Part shown: positions 25,521-38,340 of the stretch, piece after piece | How positions within the stretch are numbered: position 1 is the stretch's first letter | Layout of the letters: each line of letters begins with the position of its first letter | Made by a program: the position numbers and the translations under genes | Notes under the pieces: generated by a model | What the model was told of the DNA's origin: nothing | Seen by the model: only the letters and a program-made list of their open reading frames with translations | Databases searched by the model: none | Assembly: GCF_050947335.1 (NCBI RefSeq) | Contig: NC_134997.1 | Location: 9,672,001 to 9,736,000 of the forward strand | Length of the DNA stretch: 64,000 bases | Direction: 5' to 3' | From: Megachile rotundata | Lineage: Eukaryota > Arthropoda > Insecta > Hymenoptera > Megachilidae

Positions 25521-26655
25521 GAGATTGCTACAAACCTTGCAATCTGACAATATACGATTCCAAAAATATAAAGAACCCATAAAATTGTTAAAAACCAATA
25601 AAAAGTACATAAAAATAAAAGAAGAAAGTAATTATAACTCAAAGTTGACTAATTTACCAAAATGATGACTAGCGTCCCGCACGCGGCACGAAATCGGTGT
25701 TCGAGAGATCGGCGCGAGATTTAATCAGAAAGTTTATTAATTTCCGCAAGATCCTCGAATTATGATGCTGGCAAGCTCGATAAGAAGTTTACGGAGGGTA
25801 AATGTTTATTTAAGCCGCTATTTACGCGCGGGATCGTCTAGCTTCTAATTGGAACCGGAATCTTTAACGAATATTCGTTTGATCTGTTTCCGTCGGGTTT
25901 CGCTGAAAAACGCCCATCATCATAAATATTATTCTCCATTTAATCCGGCAAATATAAACGGGGGTAAACGCGTTAGCGCGTACACGGCCGTTTCTATGAT
26001 GTCCGCTGACGCGTCTGAAAAAAAAAATACGCTACACTAAAAACCCATTCATTTGCCGGTTTATTCGCCGTTGGAAGTTCGTTGAAAACATTTACCCCGG
26101 GAACTTTGTTCTGAAAACAAACTTCACCGGGGCAACGCAACGGGGCTGACAGGAAAACCGTTTTATAGCCAACTTCTCGCGTTATTCCCGCGATGATCAT
26201 CTTCAGCCGGATGATCGGAGGGGACTTCCGGTACGTTTATCGAGCCCCTGAAAGGGTACTTTCGAAGGCTATCGCGAACATAATTGCCTGTTTCTCGGCT
26301 CCATCACCCCCCTTGATGCAAAACTCTATCTCTGTAGCCGATACAATATCGAAATTAATCCGAGGCGGGACGTCGACGATGAAAGACGGGAAACGACGAA
26401 TCTTTCTCTGGCTTTTACCTTCCCCTCGTTATTTTCTGATCCGTCGACGACAGCATCGCGGAAAGATTTATAGACAACCTGTCGCTTGCACGATGAACAC
26501 AGCAATACTTATTTTTTACGCGGACCATAGTAAGCGCCGTCGATAACGGAAGTTACATCCACCATCGCAAAACCATTCTACTTTTATTCCCTTGTACGGC
26601 GCTTCCGTTTTATTCTACGCTGATCTCGTTTACTTCGAAACGCAGTCGACCTCTT
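25521..26655. other. Single-copy CpG-rich stretch, no supported gene
   Basis: Frame of 117 codons (plus, 26193-26546) without a domain. Confidence 0.5.
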
Positions 26656-26659
26656 AACG

Positions 26660-27790
26660 GTCTACCTATGATGCTCAATCTTCCATCACCCTTTAGTCAC
26701 ATGAAATAGATCCTATAAGATGAGGCTGTTCTTATGTATCCTCTAGCATAAGTACCTCTTCAGTGATCACCTAATGTGAGCCACATGTGATGAGTCCATT
26801 AGACTGACTCTCCCTTAATTCATTCTCTACGATGAGTCTCATGAGATGGGTCCTTTAGGATGAGGCTGTTCTAACGTATCCTCTAGGTTGAGAACCTCTG
26901 AAATAGTCACCTAATGTGAGCCATATGTGATGAGTCCATTAGACTGACACTCCTTTAATTCATTCTCTATAATGAGTCACATGAGATGGGTCCTTTAGGA
27001 TGAGGCTGTTCTAATGCATCCTCTAGGATGAGTACCTCTTCAGTGATCACCTAATGTGAGCCACATGTGATGAGTCCATTAGACTGACTCTCCTTTAATT
27101 CATTCTCTTCAATGAGTCACATGAGATAGGTCCTTCAGGATGAGGCTGTTCTAATGTATCCTCTAAGATCAGTACCTCTTAAATGGTCACCTAATGTGAG
27201 CCACATGTGATGAGTCCTTCAAACTGACTCTCCTTTAATTCATTCTCAATAATGAGTCACATGTAACGAATCCTCTGAAACGAGTCTGGTTTAATCAGTT
27301 GTCTAGGATGAGCCACTTTCAGTGGACCATCTAGGCTAGGTCTGTTCATGTGTATCCTCTAGAATGAGTACCTATTAAATCATCACCTAGTATGAGTCAC
27401 ATAAGACAGGTCTTTTGGACTGACTTTTAGTTCATTGTCCATGATAAGTCATATGAGATGGGTCCTACAGTATGAGTCTCTTCTAGTTCATCCTCTGAAC
27501 TGAGTCGCATCAAATACATCCTCTAGGATGAGTCTCTTTTAGATCATCCTCTGTGAGCCACATGAAGTAGATCCTCTAGACTGATTGTCTTTAGTTAATT
27601 CCTTATAATGGATCATATGAGGTTGTTGCTTTAACATGAGTCCTTTGTAAGGGTCTCTTTTAAATGAGTCTCTTCTAGCAACTTCTTTCAAATGAGTCTC
27701 TTCTAGTAACTTCTTTTAAATGAGTCTCTTCTAGTAACTTCTTTCAAATGAGTCTCTTCTAGCCACTTCTTTCAAACGAGTCCAATTTAA
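26660..27790 (+). repeat. 140-bp tandem repeat decaying rightward
   Basis: CTAATGTGAG recurs at about 26771, 26911, 27051 and 27191, exactly 140 bp apart. After 27300 only parts persist (ATGAGTCACAT, GGATGAGTCTC), ending in about 35-bp units ATGAGTCTCTTCTAGTAACT at 27655-27780. Confidence 0.93.
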
Positions 27791-28590
27791 TGAATTGTTT
27801 AAAACAAGTCTCTCTTACTGGAATGCGTTTGGAATGGATGTTTAGAATGAGTCTATTTAAGGAGGTTCACTGGAAAGAGTCAGTTTTAATGATTAGTGAA
27901 TCAGAAACCAAAGGGAAGGGTATCCACAAAAAGATGGCAAGATCGGGAGAATTTTCCGCGCGAAAAGTTTGCAAGAATCGGGGAAACAGTAGCGGGCGAA
28001 GTAACGATAAGTAAATAACGCGGATGGTAGGGGAAACGGTAGGAATTATGCGAAAGCAAAGAAAGAGGCGATGGCAAGAAATATGCAAATGCAATTGCAA
28101 CGGTGGTTTAATAAAATCTGAGACAGTGGTGGATGATCATCAGAGCGGAATGATTGAAGCAATAACGCGTAAAGGAAGAGAGATATTGTCATGAATGGCG
28201 TATCGGGAGGAGCATGAAAATTCAACGAAACGTGCCTGATGGACGGACAGAGAACAGAAAGCGAGAAAGGTAATTAGATGTTTCCTGACTGCGAACAATC
28301 AAGGATGGAAAAGATAGAGACAATGACTCGCGGGAAATGCTTGAGTGCGAGTCGTGAGCGAAAAACTGGCCATGTTGAATATGCACTCCTTTTCTCGGCG
28401 GACCGTGTACGCCATTTTGTGAGCGGTACTGCTGCTTTCTTCTTGTTTCTTTAGTTTTTTTGTTGGTCTTTTTTGAGAGCGTAACGTTTATTAGTGGTTG
28501 AGGAGAGTTCGTGAGGAATTTTGGAATACGCTAAACGGATGCTTGTTCTTGGATGCAGTTGAAGGAAGTAAGGGCTCTTCAGCAGTGTTA
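27791..28590. other. Single-copy stretch, no supported gene
   Basis: Short frames on both strands (27790-28100) without domains. Confidence 0.5.
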
Positions 28591-28594
28591 GTGG

Positions 28595-29960
28595 GAATTC
28601 GAGGAGGCAGGAATTCGATGCGATGGAATTCGGCACGGTTGGAATTTGATCGACTGGAATTCGATGCGATGGAATTCGGACTGCTGGAATTCCTTGCAAC
28701 AGAAATTCGACATGACTAGAATTCGACGCGATGGAATTCTACACGATGGAATTCGATGCGGTAGAAATTCAACACGGTGGAATTCGGCGTGATGGTATTC
28801 GATGCGATGGAATTCGAACTGCTGGAATTCCTTGCAATAGAAATTCGATATGACTGTAATTCTACGCGATGGAATTCGATGCGGTAGAAATTCAATACGG
28901 TGGAATTCGGTGCGATTGAATTACAACACGATGGTATTCGATGCGATGGAATTCGAACTGCTGGAATTCCTTGCAATAGAATTTCGATATGACTGTAATT
29001 CTACGCGATGGAATTCTATGCGATGGAATTCGATGCGGTAGAAATTCAATACGGTGGAATTCGGTGCGATTGAATTACAACACGATGGTATTCGATGCGA
29101 TGGAATTCGAACTGCTGGAATTCCTTGCAATAGAAATTCGATATGACTGTAATTCTACGCGATGGAATTCTATGCGATGGAATTCGATGCGGTAGAAATT
29201 CAATACGGTGGAATTCGGTGCGATTGAATTACAACACGATGGTATTCGATGCGATGGAATTCGAACTGCTGGAATTCCTTGCAATAGAAATTCGATATGA
29301 CTGTAATTCTACGCGATGGAATTCTACGCGATGGAATTCGATGCGGTAGAAATTAAATACGGTGGAATTCGGTGCGATTGAATTACAACACGATGGTATT
29401 CGATGCGATGGAATTCGGACCGCTGGAATTCCTTGCAATAGAAATTCGATATGACCGAAATTTAACGCGCTGGAATTCCACACAATAGAATTCAATGCAA
29501 TAGGAATTCGATACGACTGGAATTCGACACAATGAAACTCGATACGATTGGAATTCGATACGACTGAAATATGATACGTGAAATCTAATATGATTAGAAT
29601 TCGATACACTTGGATTTCGACGCGCTGAAATTCGATATGATTAGAATTCGATACGATGAAGTTCAATACAATTGAAATTTGATACTATGCAATTCGATAC
29701 GACCAGAACTCGTCACACTGAAATACGATACTCTTGAAATTTAATACAACTGAATACGATACGATTGCAATTCGATACCTTAGAACTCACTACGATTAAA
29801 ATTCAATGGATAGTAAATCAACCTATCTGAAATTTCAGTTCAAATTCAACAAGATTAAAAATCAAAGCAATGGAATTCAGTGCAGTTAAAATTCAGCACA
29901 AATAGAATTCCACTCCATGAAATTTAACGATTAGAATTCCACTCTTTTTAAATTCACCTC
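28595..29960 (+). repeat. GAATTC-rich minisatellite with 154-bp higher-order unit
   Basis: About 15-bp monomers GATGCGATGGAATTC. ATGACTGTAATTCTACGCG recurs at about 28851, 28990, 29144 and 29298, steps 139, 154 and 154; the extra 15 bp is one added monomer. The array has many EcoRI sites and decays after 29500. Frames are open on both strands. Confidence 0.95.
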
Positions 29961-30700
29961 AATAAAATACGTTCCATTCACCACAGTAAAACGCAATCAA
30001 ACAAATATCAACGATACTCGATTTACTTTGACAAACTGCAATCAAGAACTCCACACACGAGCTTTTAACTAAAAAAATTCTGAACCTAAAACAGAAACTC
30101 GATACAAGAGATCCGCCTTCAAGTTCCCATATGAATAACGTCCGCAGAGATACACGCTGAAACCGGAAGTCGATCGGCGGAACGATAGATCGTACAAAGC
30201 GCGCGCTAAAGTGAGACGTTAAATTCTCCTTCGTTTCCGGCGGAAATCCCGACGGCCGGTTTACGCCGCATTGATAACGCAGTTTGCATAAAACGGCCGT
30301 TTTATCGGCGTCCCGTCGAATATCGAGCTGCTAACGCTGTTCCCATCTCTGCCGGTGGGTGCCAGGGGGCGGAGGACGCGGTGGGAGGTGGGGTGGTAGA
30401 AATTTGTAATCTGCCCCAATAAAAATGAAGCATACCTGTTTGCCAGCGATCGGTGAAATATGGGCCAATAATGCGATCGTCTATCACGTCTATCGCGCAT
30501 CGTCGCATTGATACGACGCGTCGTATCTGTCGCGCGAGAAACGAGAAATTTCAACCATGATCGTCCGACAAATTTGAACGCTTCACGACGGGACTTGCTA
30601 TAATTTATTCGAGTTTCAACACCCTCAAAATTTTTCGTGTCATCCGATATTTTGTAAATAATTCTCTTTTGTGGACTTTGGAATTCTCATCTTTGGAGGA
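29961..30700. other. Single-copy stretch with possible transposase scrap
   Basis: CpG-rich 30100-30560. The transposase-like segment is listed separately. No gene supported. Confidence 0.45.
30405..30508 (-). mobile_element. Possible Tc3/mariner-like transposase scrap
   Basis: Minus-strand translation contains DDRIIGPYF, then WQTGMLHFYWGRLQ. The string resembles the conserved (G)DRIIGPYF...G..YL.FL segment of IS630/Tc3-type transposases abundant in insects. Only some 30 residues look related and no DDE residues are secure, so chance similarity remains possible. Confidence 0.3.
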
Positions 30701-32060
30701 ACCTATGGGGATTTTTGGGAAAACTGTGGAAATATTTGCAGTATCTGATCTATTGGGGTCTTTGGAGAAGTCTATAGTGATCTCTGGGGAAATTGTGATG
30801 TTTGAAGGATGCTAACTTACAAAGATCATGGAGAACAAGGATCCTGGAAATTAGGGAGCCTAGGTCTTCACGGTAGCCCATGAAGAAGCTAGAGCTTCTC
30901 CTTCTGGGTTCACTATTTACATACATGAGAAGTCTATGATTCACTTAAGGGTCTAAAGTGATGAAGTCTAGGGTCTGAACTGATCTTAGGGTCTGAACTG
31001 ATGAATGAAGCTACAAGAAACCAGTGGTTCTTACAAGAGAACTGGAACCTAGATGAAATGTGGAACAAAACCTAAATTGGATCTAAGTGAAGCTTATGCC
31101 CTAGGTATACCTATGGAGATCTTAGGTGAAATGAAGTTTAATATCTTAGAAGCTTGTGTGGAACCTAGGTGAAGTTTATGTGAAATTTAAGTGGAACCTG
31201 GGTGCTTGTGTGGAATCTTGGGACACCTAGGTGAAGTTTATGTGAAATCTAAACATAAGTGGCGTTTATGAATCTAGATGGAAGTTGGAGGTTGTGGAGT
31301 TTATGTGACACTTGTGGACATCTCAGGGGGTACCTATGAAGAAGTAGATGGGACTTAGAGTTTATGAAGCTCATGGAGTTCATGTGACAGTCATGGACAT
31401 CTCAAGGGGTACCTATGAGGAAGTACATGGAACTTGGAGTTTGTGGAGTTCATGGAGTTCATGTGACAGTCATGGACATCTCAAGGGGTACCTATGAGGA
31501 AGTACATGGAACTTGGAGTTTGTGGAGTTCATGGAGTTCATGTGACACTCATGGACATATGAAGGAGTACCTATGAGGAAGTAGATGGAACTTGGAGTTT
31601 GTGAAGTTTATGGAGTTCATGTGACAGTCATGGACATATGAAGAAGTACCTATGAGGAAGTAGATGGAACTTGGAGTTTGTGAAGTTTATGGAGTTCATG
31701 TGACAGTCATGGACATATGAAGGGGTACCTATGAAGACCTAGATGGAACTTGGAGTTTATGAAGTTCATGTGACACCTATGGTCATCTCAGCAGGTACTT
31801 ATAAAGACCTAGATGGGATCTATGAAGATCTTGCGAGAAATCTGTGATCAAGCTTACAGATAACTTATGTGAAACTTATGCAGTGCCTACATGAAGTTTA
31901 TAGTGAACCTAAATGACACTTGTATGTAACCTACCTAATTTTCATATGGACCCTAGCTGATATTTATGAGAAACCCAGATGAAGTTTATATTAAACCTAC
32001 ATGAAGTTTAGATTAAACCTAGCTGAAGCTTTATGTGGAAGCTACACAATGTAAAACCTA
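30700..32060 (+). repeat. Degenerate repeats including 79-bp tandem array
   Basis: The whole stretch uses AACCTAGGTGAAGTTTATG-like words. A regular 79-bp array spans about 31300-31780: CATGTGACA at 31381, 31460, 31539, 31618 and 31697. Confidence 0.88.
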
Positions 32061-33530
32061 AATCCCTTGTTCCACTGAAGATTTGAATAGCCTCTACAGT
32101 GATCATAGAAGAAACCTACGGACCTAACCAATTTTGATTAAACCTAGAAAAATCCAGATAAATTTCACAACCCAGTTAAATCTAACAAATCCTAAAATTA
32201 AATCCGTCATAAATTCCGAAACACGTAAATTTTCGAAGTTATAACGAATATAAAATAAAAAAGTCTGTTTAAAGTGATCAAGCATAATATTTTTGCGCGA
32301 AGCGTTCCAGATGAAGAGGATTATCAGCGCGTTATGGACGAACGAATTTTGAACGAAATAAATTACAGGAGATCCCCGCGTAGCATGTAAATAGAGTCTG
32401 GCAGGATGTGTCGATGCATAAATGGAGGCACACCAACAGGTTCATCAATATTCCTAAATGGAGGTGTCATAAATGTCTTACGCTCTCTATCGGTCCATCC
32501 GTTTCGAGGAGCCGGCGGAATTATTTAAACAAAAAAAAAAAGAAGGGAAAAAAGAAGGAGTGGATTCCACTCTGGTTGCTGCGGACGTGAACCGCCACCC
32601 TTTAGAGAGACGATCAAATATTTATGTTTCGATAACGGAACCTTTTCATTCCGAAAGAATTCGATATTTCAACGTGTTGTTCGACTCTTGCGATCGATCT
32701 TCCTTTTTTTCCCCGATGTAGCCGGCTCGTTATTTTTCCTGTTGAACACGAATTTCGCGTCGTGGCCGATAATTAAACGGCTCGATATTTCATAATGGCT
32801 GCTATCGCGCAGAGACACCGTTTCTTTCTCGTAAAAAGTCGCGCACAATATGGAATATTCCGGGGAGCTCTTAATTTCTCCGACTGCAAACAAATGTGCT
32901 TTCGGATAAAGACCCGGTGCTGCTTTGATGCCGGTTCCTTTTCATAAAAGGCGCGTTTCATCCGGAAGCGTCACTTTATGAAAATTCCGAGTCTTTATCC
33001 TTTTGAAACACGATTGTCGAACAACATCGAGTTATTAACGAATTCCCTGAAACCTTAAGCCTAGCGGGAAGCGAAAAAGGCAGCGTTCCTTAATTCCGTC
33101 GCGGTTTTTCGCCTCCGTCGCACGGAACAAAACCGTCCAGCGAGCCTAATCCCTCGCACTCGACTTACAAATGCGCTACGAGGAGGCGGGATTATTCGTT
33201 TAAACACCGAGCCTTCCATTTTGCGGCCGGAATGAAAAATCAGCGCCGGGATAACGCGGCAAAATTCTTACGTTGCAAAGCGGGCCAAGGGGATAATTAT
33301 CTATTTCTCGGCTCCATTACACCTGAAGGACGAGTAAGGGCCGACGAGAAAGACGGCGCGACCGTTGAACGTGACGGGAAATAAGAACAGGTCGAGTGGC
33401 AGCCGGAAATTACAGAGGCTACAAGTAGCGAACTGACACTTCCGCTGACACTGTGTACATTGAGGAACCCATGACCAACTGGTACGTCCACCTTTTCGTT
33501 TTTGTGTTCTTCACTTGGTTATTCCTCTGG
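32061..33530. other. Single-copy CpG-rich stretch, no supported gene
   Basis: Frames under 83 codons on both strands without domains. Confidence 0.5.
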
Positions 33531-33534
33531 TGCG

Positions 33535-34160
33535 TCTGCTCTGACGACTTTTACAAAGTAGGACCTCTGAAATGGGTCCTTTAAAATGAATCTCTTCAAA
33601 GGAGGATGATAACATGTCTTTTCAAAATGTTCCTCTAGAATGACTGTTTCATTGTGGACTCTTGAATGAATCTCATAGAATGGGTTCCTTGCATAAGTCC
33701 CAAAAAATGGGTCCTTCATAATGAATCTCTTCAAAGAAGGATGATAACATGTCTTTTCAAAATGTTCCTCTAGAATGACTGTTTCATTGTGGACTCTTGA
33801 ATGAGTCTCATAGAATGGGTTCCTTGCATGAGTCCCAAAAAGTGGGTCCTTCATATTGCATCTCTTCAAAGGAGGATGCTGACATGTCCTTTGCCAATGT
33901 TCCTCTAGAATGACTGTTTCATTGTGTACTCTTGAAGGAGTCTCATAAGAGAGGTCACTTGTATGAGTCCCAAAAAGTGGGTCCTTCATATTGCATCTCT
34001 TCAAAAGAGGATGCTAGCATGTCCTTTGACAACGTTGCTCTAGAATGACTCTTTTATTGTGTATTCTTGAAGGAGTCTCATCAGATAGGTCACTTGTATG
34101 AGTCCCAAAAATTGGGTCCTTCAAAATGAATCTCTTCAAAGGAGGATGCTAACATGTTCT
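33535..34160 (+). repeat. 135-bp tandem repeat
   Basis: ACATGTC/ACATGTT recurs at about 33612, 33747, 33882, 34017 and 34152. The period is a multiple of three, so the minus strand stays open for 161 codons (33519-34004) as a 45-residue repeat with KRCNMKDPLFGTH. Probably non-coding. Confidence 0.95.
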
Positions 34161-34700
34161 TTGAAACAGCTCATTTGGAATAAATCTTCTGCTGCGTACT
34201 TCTTAGTAAATTACATCAAATGGGTCCTTAAATATGAGATGTCTGGCACAAATCTCCTAAATTATTTTCTTGTGATGTTGACCCTTCAAGTGGATCACAT
34301 AGAGGGCGTTTTTAGCATGAGTCTTCTGGACCATGTGACACTATGAGTCCCATTGACCAGATCCCACACTATGAGACCCCTTGATCAGAACCTACACCAT
34401 GAGTCCACTTGACTAGGTCCCACACTATAAGTCTTCTGAACCAGACTCCACACTATGGGTCTTCTGAGTCAGATCCTATACTATGACTCACCTTGATTAG
34501 ATCCCACACCATGAGTCCCATTGACCAGATCCCCACACTGTAAGTCCCTTTCATCACATCTCACACCATGAGTCCTCTTGACCATATCCCATACTATAAC
34601 ATATCCTTTGATGAAACTCCACACTATGAGATCCCCCGATCCCACTATGCACAAGTCTCCTAGAACAAACCTAAAACCTTTCCTTGAGACCTGAAATGAC
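34161..34700 (+). repeat. Degenerate repeats of CACACTATGAGTCC
   Basis: CACACTATGAGTCCC / TTGACCAGATCC words of about 30-35 bp recur from about 34330 to 34640. Words overlap with the arrays at 33535 and 26660. Confidence 0.8.
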
Positions 34701-35680
34701 TACCCAGGTTGAGTCGCCCGAAATAATAGTCCCTAGTAAAATACCTTGAATGCCAGCCGAAATAGAACCCTTGACACCCATAAAGGTTCTCCCGGAAGTT
34801 TCACGAAATAGATCTCGCGGACCCAAAAGCTAAATCCACCGCATCAAATACTTTGAAGTGAGTCCTCCAGAGTCGGTCGTTCAAAGTGGGAGGCCACAAA
34901 GAATCTCGACATCTTTGAGTGCGAGACGGTGGTAGTGGCTGAAATCCAGCTCCACAGTATTAGCAAAGTGGTCAGCGAGTTTCAGCGGCAAGAGAGTTTT
35001 CCTGTAATCACTTTTAAGTGTTTCGAGGCAGGGAGAGTTTGCTCTCGACATTCTGGTCCCGACGAGGGCATCGTTCATCCCACCGCTCCACCTCCCCCGG
35101 GGGAGTTTACGTATGCCGGACGTGGTCCCGTGCCGATTCATCAAACGTTCCTGCTCCTTATCGTTCCCCGCCATTTAAGAAAAGTGCCCCATAACCTCCG
35201 TCGTAGGACGCCGCCCTTAAAAACCACCCTTACACCGAGGTGTCTCCGAGAGAATAGCCGGAGATTGGAGTCTGTCACTAAGCCAACTATCGGCTCGCCT
35301 CTCACGTGTTTCGACCGGGATGGACCTTCTTTTTCTTCCGGCTATACAGAAAATTGTCCAGAGGACGACGATCTGAAGCACGGCTTATTGGCCGAAGGAC
35401 ACTGCCCACCGGGGACACTTTCTGGTACATGCGGTTGTCTCGGGTGTTCGAGCAGTATTTTGTGAGAGGTTCGACGGATCCACTTCGTTTTAGGGTAACT
35501 TGCCCGTAAGACGGGATATTGCCCGATAAGAGATACGTTCCCTCCCGATCAAGTATGCTGTAACGAATTATTTCTGTGATATCTCCTTTGGCAGACTAGC
35601 TTTAAACGACTTATTTCAAAGTTATTATTCTGGAGAAGTGTCCCGAAATTAATCTCTTTCGTGTCAATTAAAATGTTATA
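34701..35680. other. Single-copy stretch with 178-codon unassigned frame
   Basis: The plus frame 34929-35465 is the longest one here not made of repeats. It is Pro/Ser/Arg-rich with a Cys-rich end (CGCLGCSSS) but no recognised domain. A 97-codon minus frame overlaps it. Confidence 0.35.
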
Positions 35681-35682
35681 GC

Positions 35683-35965
35683 CTGTCTGGCCATATATGT
35701 GCTTGTATTACTTGTTCTATTGAAAGAGTATGTGTTGTCTGACCTTATACATGTTTGTACTACTTGTTCTATTGAAACAATATGTGTTGTCTGACCATAT
35801 ACGTGCATGTACTACTTGTTCTATTAAGGAGTATATCCTGGCTGACCATATACGTACTTGTACTACTTGTTCTATTAAGGAGTATATCCTGGCTGACCAT
35901 ATACGTGTTTGTACTACTTGCCCAATAAAAAGAGTATATACTGTCTGACCAAATATTGACTTATT
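35683..35965 (+). repeat. About 53-bp tandem repeat
   Basis: TGACCATATACGTG followed by TGTACTACTTGTTCTATT recurs five to six times. The 72-codon plus frame (35730-35948) is a by-product. Confidence 0.92.
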
Positions 35966-36500
35966 CTACTTAATTGTCCTCAAATCATCTCCTACCATCA
36001 CTATTGAAATTTTTACACGTTCCTATCACTATTGCAATACAAATTAAGGATTTTCCTTATGTAAGCAATAATAATACGTTATTTTTTACTACGTTTATCT
36101 TGATCTTTTCCTCCAAGTCCATCCTCGGTCGAACAACTCTTAATTTTCATCCTGTCCACCAATTTATTTCCTGCAGTCATCAATCATCGATCACGGCCAC
36201 TGAACATTAATCTGACAGCTCATAAATTCCTATTAAACAATCTGAACTAACGTCAGCACATTTTAATACTCTAACTCGATCCCAGGTTTACACGTGAACA
36301 ACAACCCAACACCACTCCGGTTGCCAGTTAGCCAATAATTAATCTTCCGAGTAATTATAGTTGTTGAACCTGTTCCCGAGTACTAGACTGTCGAATTATA
36401 GACTGAAAAACATTAGTGTTTCATTGTTGACGATGAACATCTTATCAAGCGTCGTGTTTCAACGAGTACTGAATTAGGAACGGTTTTGTCTGTCAGAGTG
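35966..36500. other. Single-copy spacer
   Basis: No gene supported. A 78-codon plus frame at 35974-36210 has no domain. Confidence 0.5.
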
Positions 36501-36529
36501 CAACGTCAGTTTTCTTGAATTAAGACGTC

Positions 36530-36860
36530 AGGTAAAAAATTGAAGTTTGAGGAAAAGTTAAAATACAGTTTGTTGTGAACAATGTATTTTTTATTTTTGT
36601 TGTAACTTTGGGAAATTATCTTTTTGCAGAAATTTTGACAGAAATTATTTTTTTTGTAATCTTGCACAATTATCTCTTTGCACAAAGTTTGCAAAAAATT
36701 ATTTTTTTGCATAAATCTTGACAAAAATTATTTTTTTGCAACTTTGAAAAATTATCTGTCTGAACAAAACTTTGGCAAAATTATTTCTTTGCATAAACCT
36801 TGATAAAAATTATTTTCCTGAATAAATTTTGCAATATTCTCTTTATATAAACTTTGATAA
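36530..36860 (+). repeat. Degenerate AATTATTTTTTTGCA repeats
   Basis: Units of about 40 bp with TTATTTTTTTGCATAAAT and TTGACAAAAA, five to eight imperfect copies. Confidence 0.75.
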
Positions 36861-37330
36861 AATCTTGTACATTGCTGGGTCAAAATGATCCCATTAAACC
36901 AAGTGTATTTTACATTGAGAAGAAGAATAATTGCAGCACTCATAACTCGCAATCTTCCCCGAATTTACCAAATACACGTTTCATCAATGAAGAGCGAGGA
37001 TGCATTTAGATAATTGTGGGGTCTAATGAGACCCAACACGAAATACCTTCTGGTTTCCGTGAAGCTCGCATGATCGAGACCCTTAAAGACGAGAGACAAT
37101 CGCGTGACCAACCACCCTTACGCTTCCATTTCATCCCCCAATCACCTTGTTGTTCCTTCGAAGCGTTTGCGACCACTTTCTCGATACTTGCGTTCAACGA
37201 CGATCACTCAACTGGCATTTTGGACTTCGGCGCCGACAAAATAAAGTGGAGGCATTTATATCTTGATGTGTGTGATGTTTCATGGAACATTAGAGAGGAA
37301 AATAATTATCAGATAATGGAAGTTAAGTAA
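36861..37330. other. Single-copy spacer
   Basis: A 104-codon plus frame at 37016-37330 overlaps a 63-codon minus frame; no domain in either. Confidence 0.45.
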
Positions 37331-37334
37331 GAAG

Positions 37335-38340
37335 TTCATTAGAATTTCCAAATTTCCAAATTATCAAATCCTCATGTCTCTGAATTATGAAATTTTGTAA
37401 TTGCCACGACCTCGAATTCTCAAATTTCTGAATAGCCACGCCCCTGAGTTCTCAAATTTCCGAATAACCACGCCCCTGAATTGTCAAATTTCCGAATTGC
37501 CACGCCCCCGAATTCTCCCTTTTCCAAATAGCCACGCCCCCGAGTTCTCAAGTTCCCAAATAGCCACGCCTCCGAATTCTCAAATTTCCAAATTACCACG
37601 CCCCCGAATTCTCAAATTTCCGAATTACCAAGCCCCCAAATTCTCAAGTTTCCAAATTGCCACGCCCCCAAATTCTCAAGTTTCCAAATTACCACGCCCC
37701 CAAATTCTCACATTTCCAAATTACCACGCCCCCGAATTCTCCCTTTTCCAAATAGCCACTCCCCCGAGTTCTCAAGGTTCCAAATTGCCACGCCCCCAAA
37801 TTCTCAAGTTTCCAAATTACCACGCCCCCGAATTCTCAAATTTCCGAATTACCCAGCCCCCAAATTCTCAAGTTTCCAAATTGCCACGCCCCCGAATTCT
37901 CAAGTTTCCAAATTACCACGCCTCCGAATTCTCAAGTTTCCAAATTGCCACGCCCCCAAATTCTCAAGTTTCCAAATCACCACGCCCCCAAATTCTCACA
38001 TTTCCAAATTGCCACGCCCCTGAATTCTCAAGTTTCCAAATAGTCACGCCCCCGAATTCTCAAGTTTCCAAATAGTCACGCCCCCAAATTCTCAAATTTC
38101 CGAATTACCACGCCCCCAAATTCTCAAGTTTCCAAATTACCACGCCCCCAAATTCTCAAATTTCCAAATTACCACGCCCCCGAATTCTCAAATTTCCAAA
38201 TTTCTAACTTGCCAAATTCTGAAATTTCCGAAAATGTCACGCCTCCAAATCTCAAATTATTCAAATTGTCACGCCCTCAAATTCTAAACCTTCAAAATTG
38301 CCTCGCCCCCAAATTCCACGACCCCGCCCTTCCCAAATTC
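37335..38340 (+). repeat. 32-bp minisatellite CCACGCCCCCGAATTCTCAA
   Basis: About 28 copies of a 32-bp unit ending AATTTCCAAATTA. The period is not a multiple of three, yet all three plus-strand frames are open, so a 224-codon frame (37401-38075) cycles through HAPEFS, TPPNSQ and LPRPRIL words. Not a real protein in my view. Confidence 0.95.

Noticed and set aside
37401..38075. 224-codon plus-strand frame
   Set aside because: Made entirely of a 32-bp minisatellite open in all three frames; low-complexity product.
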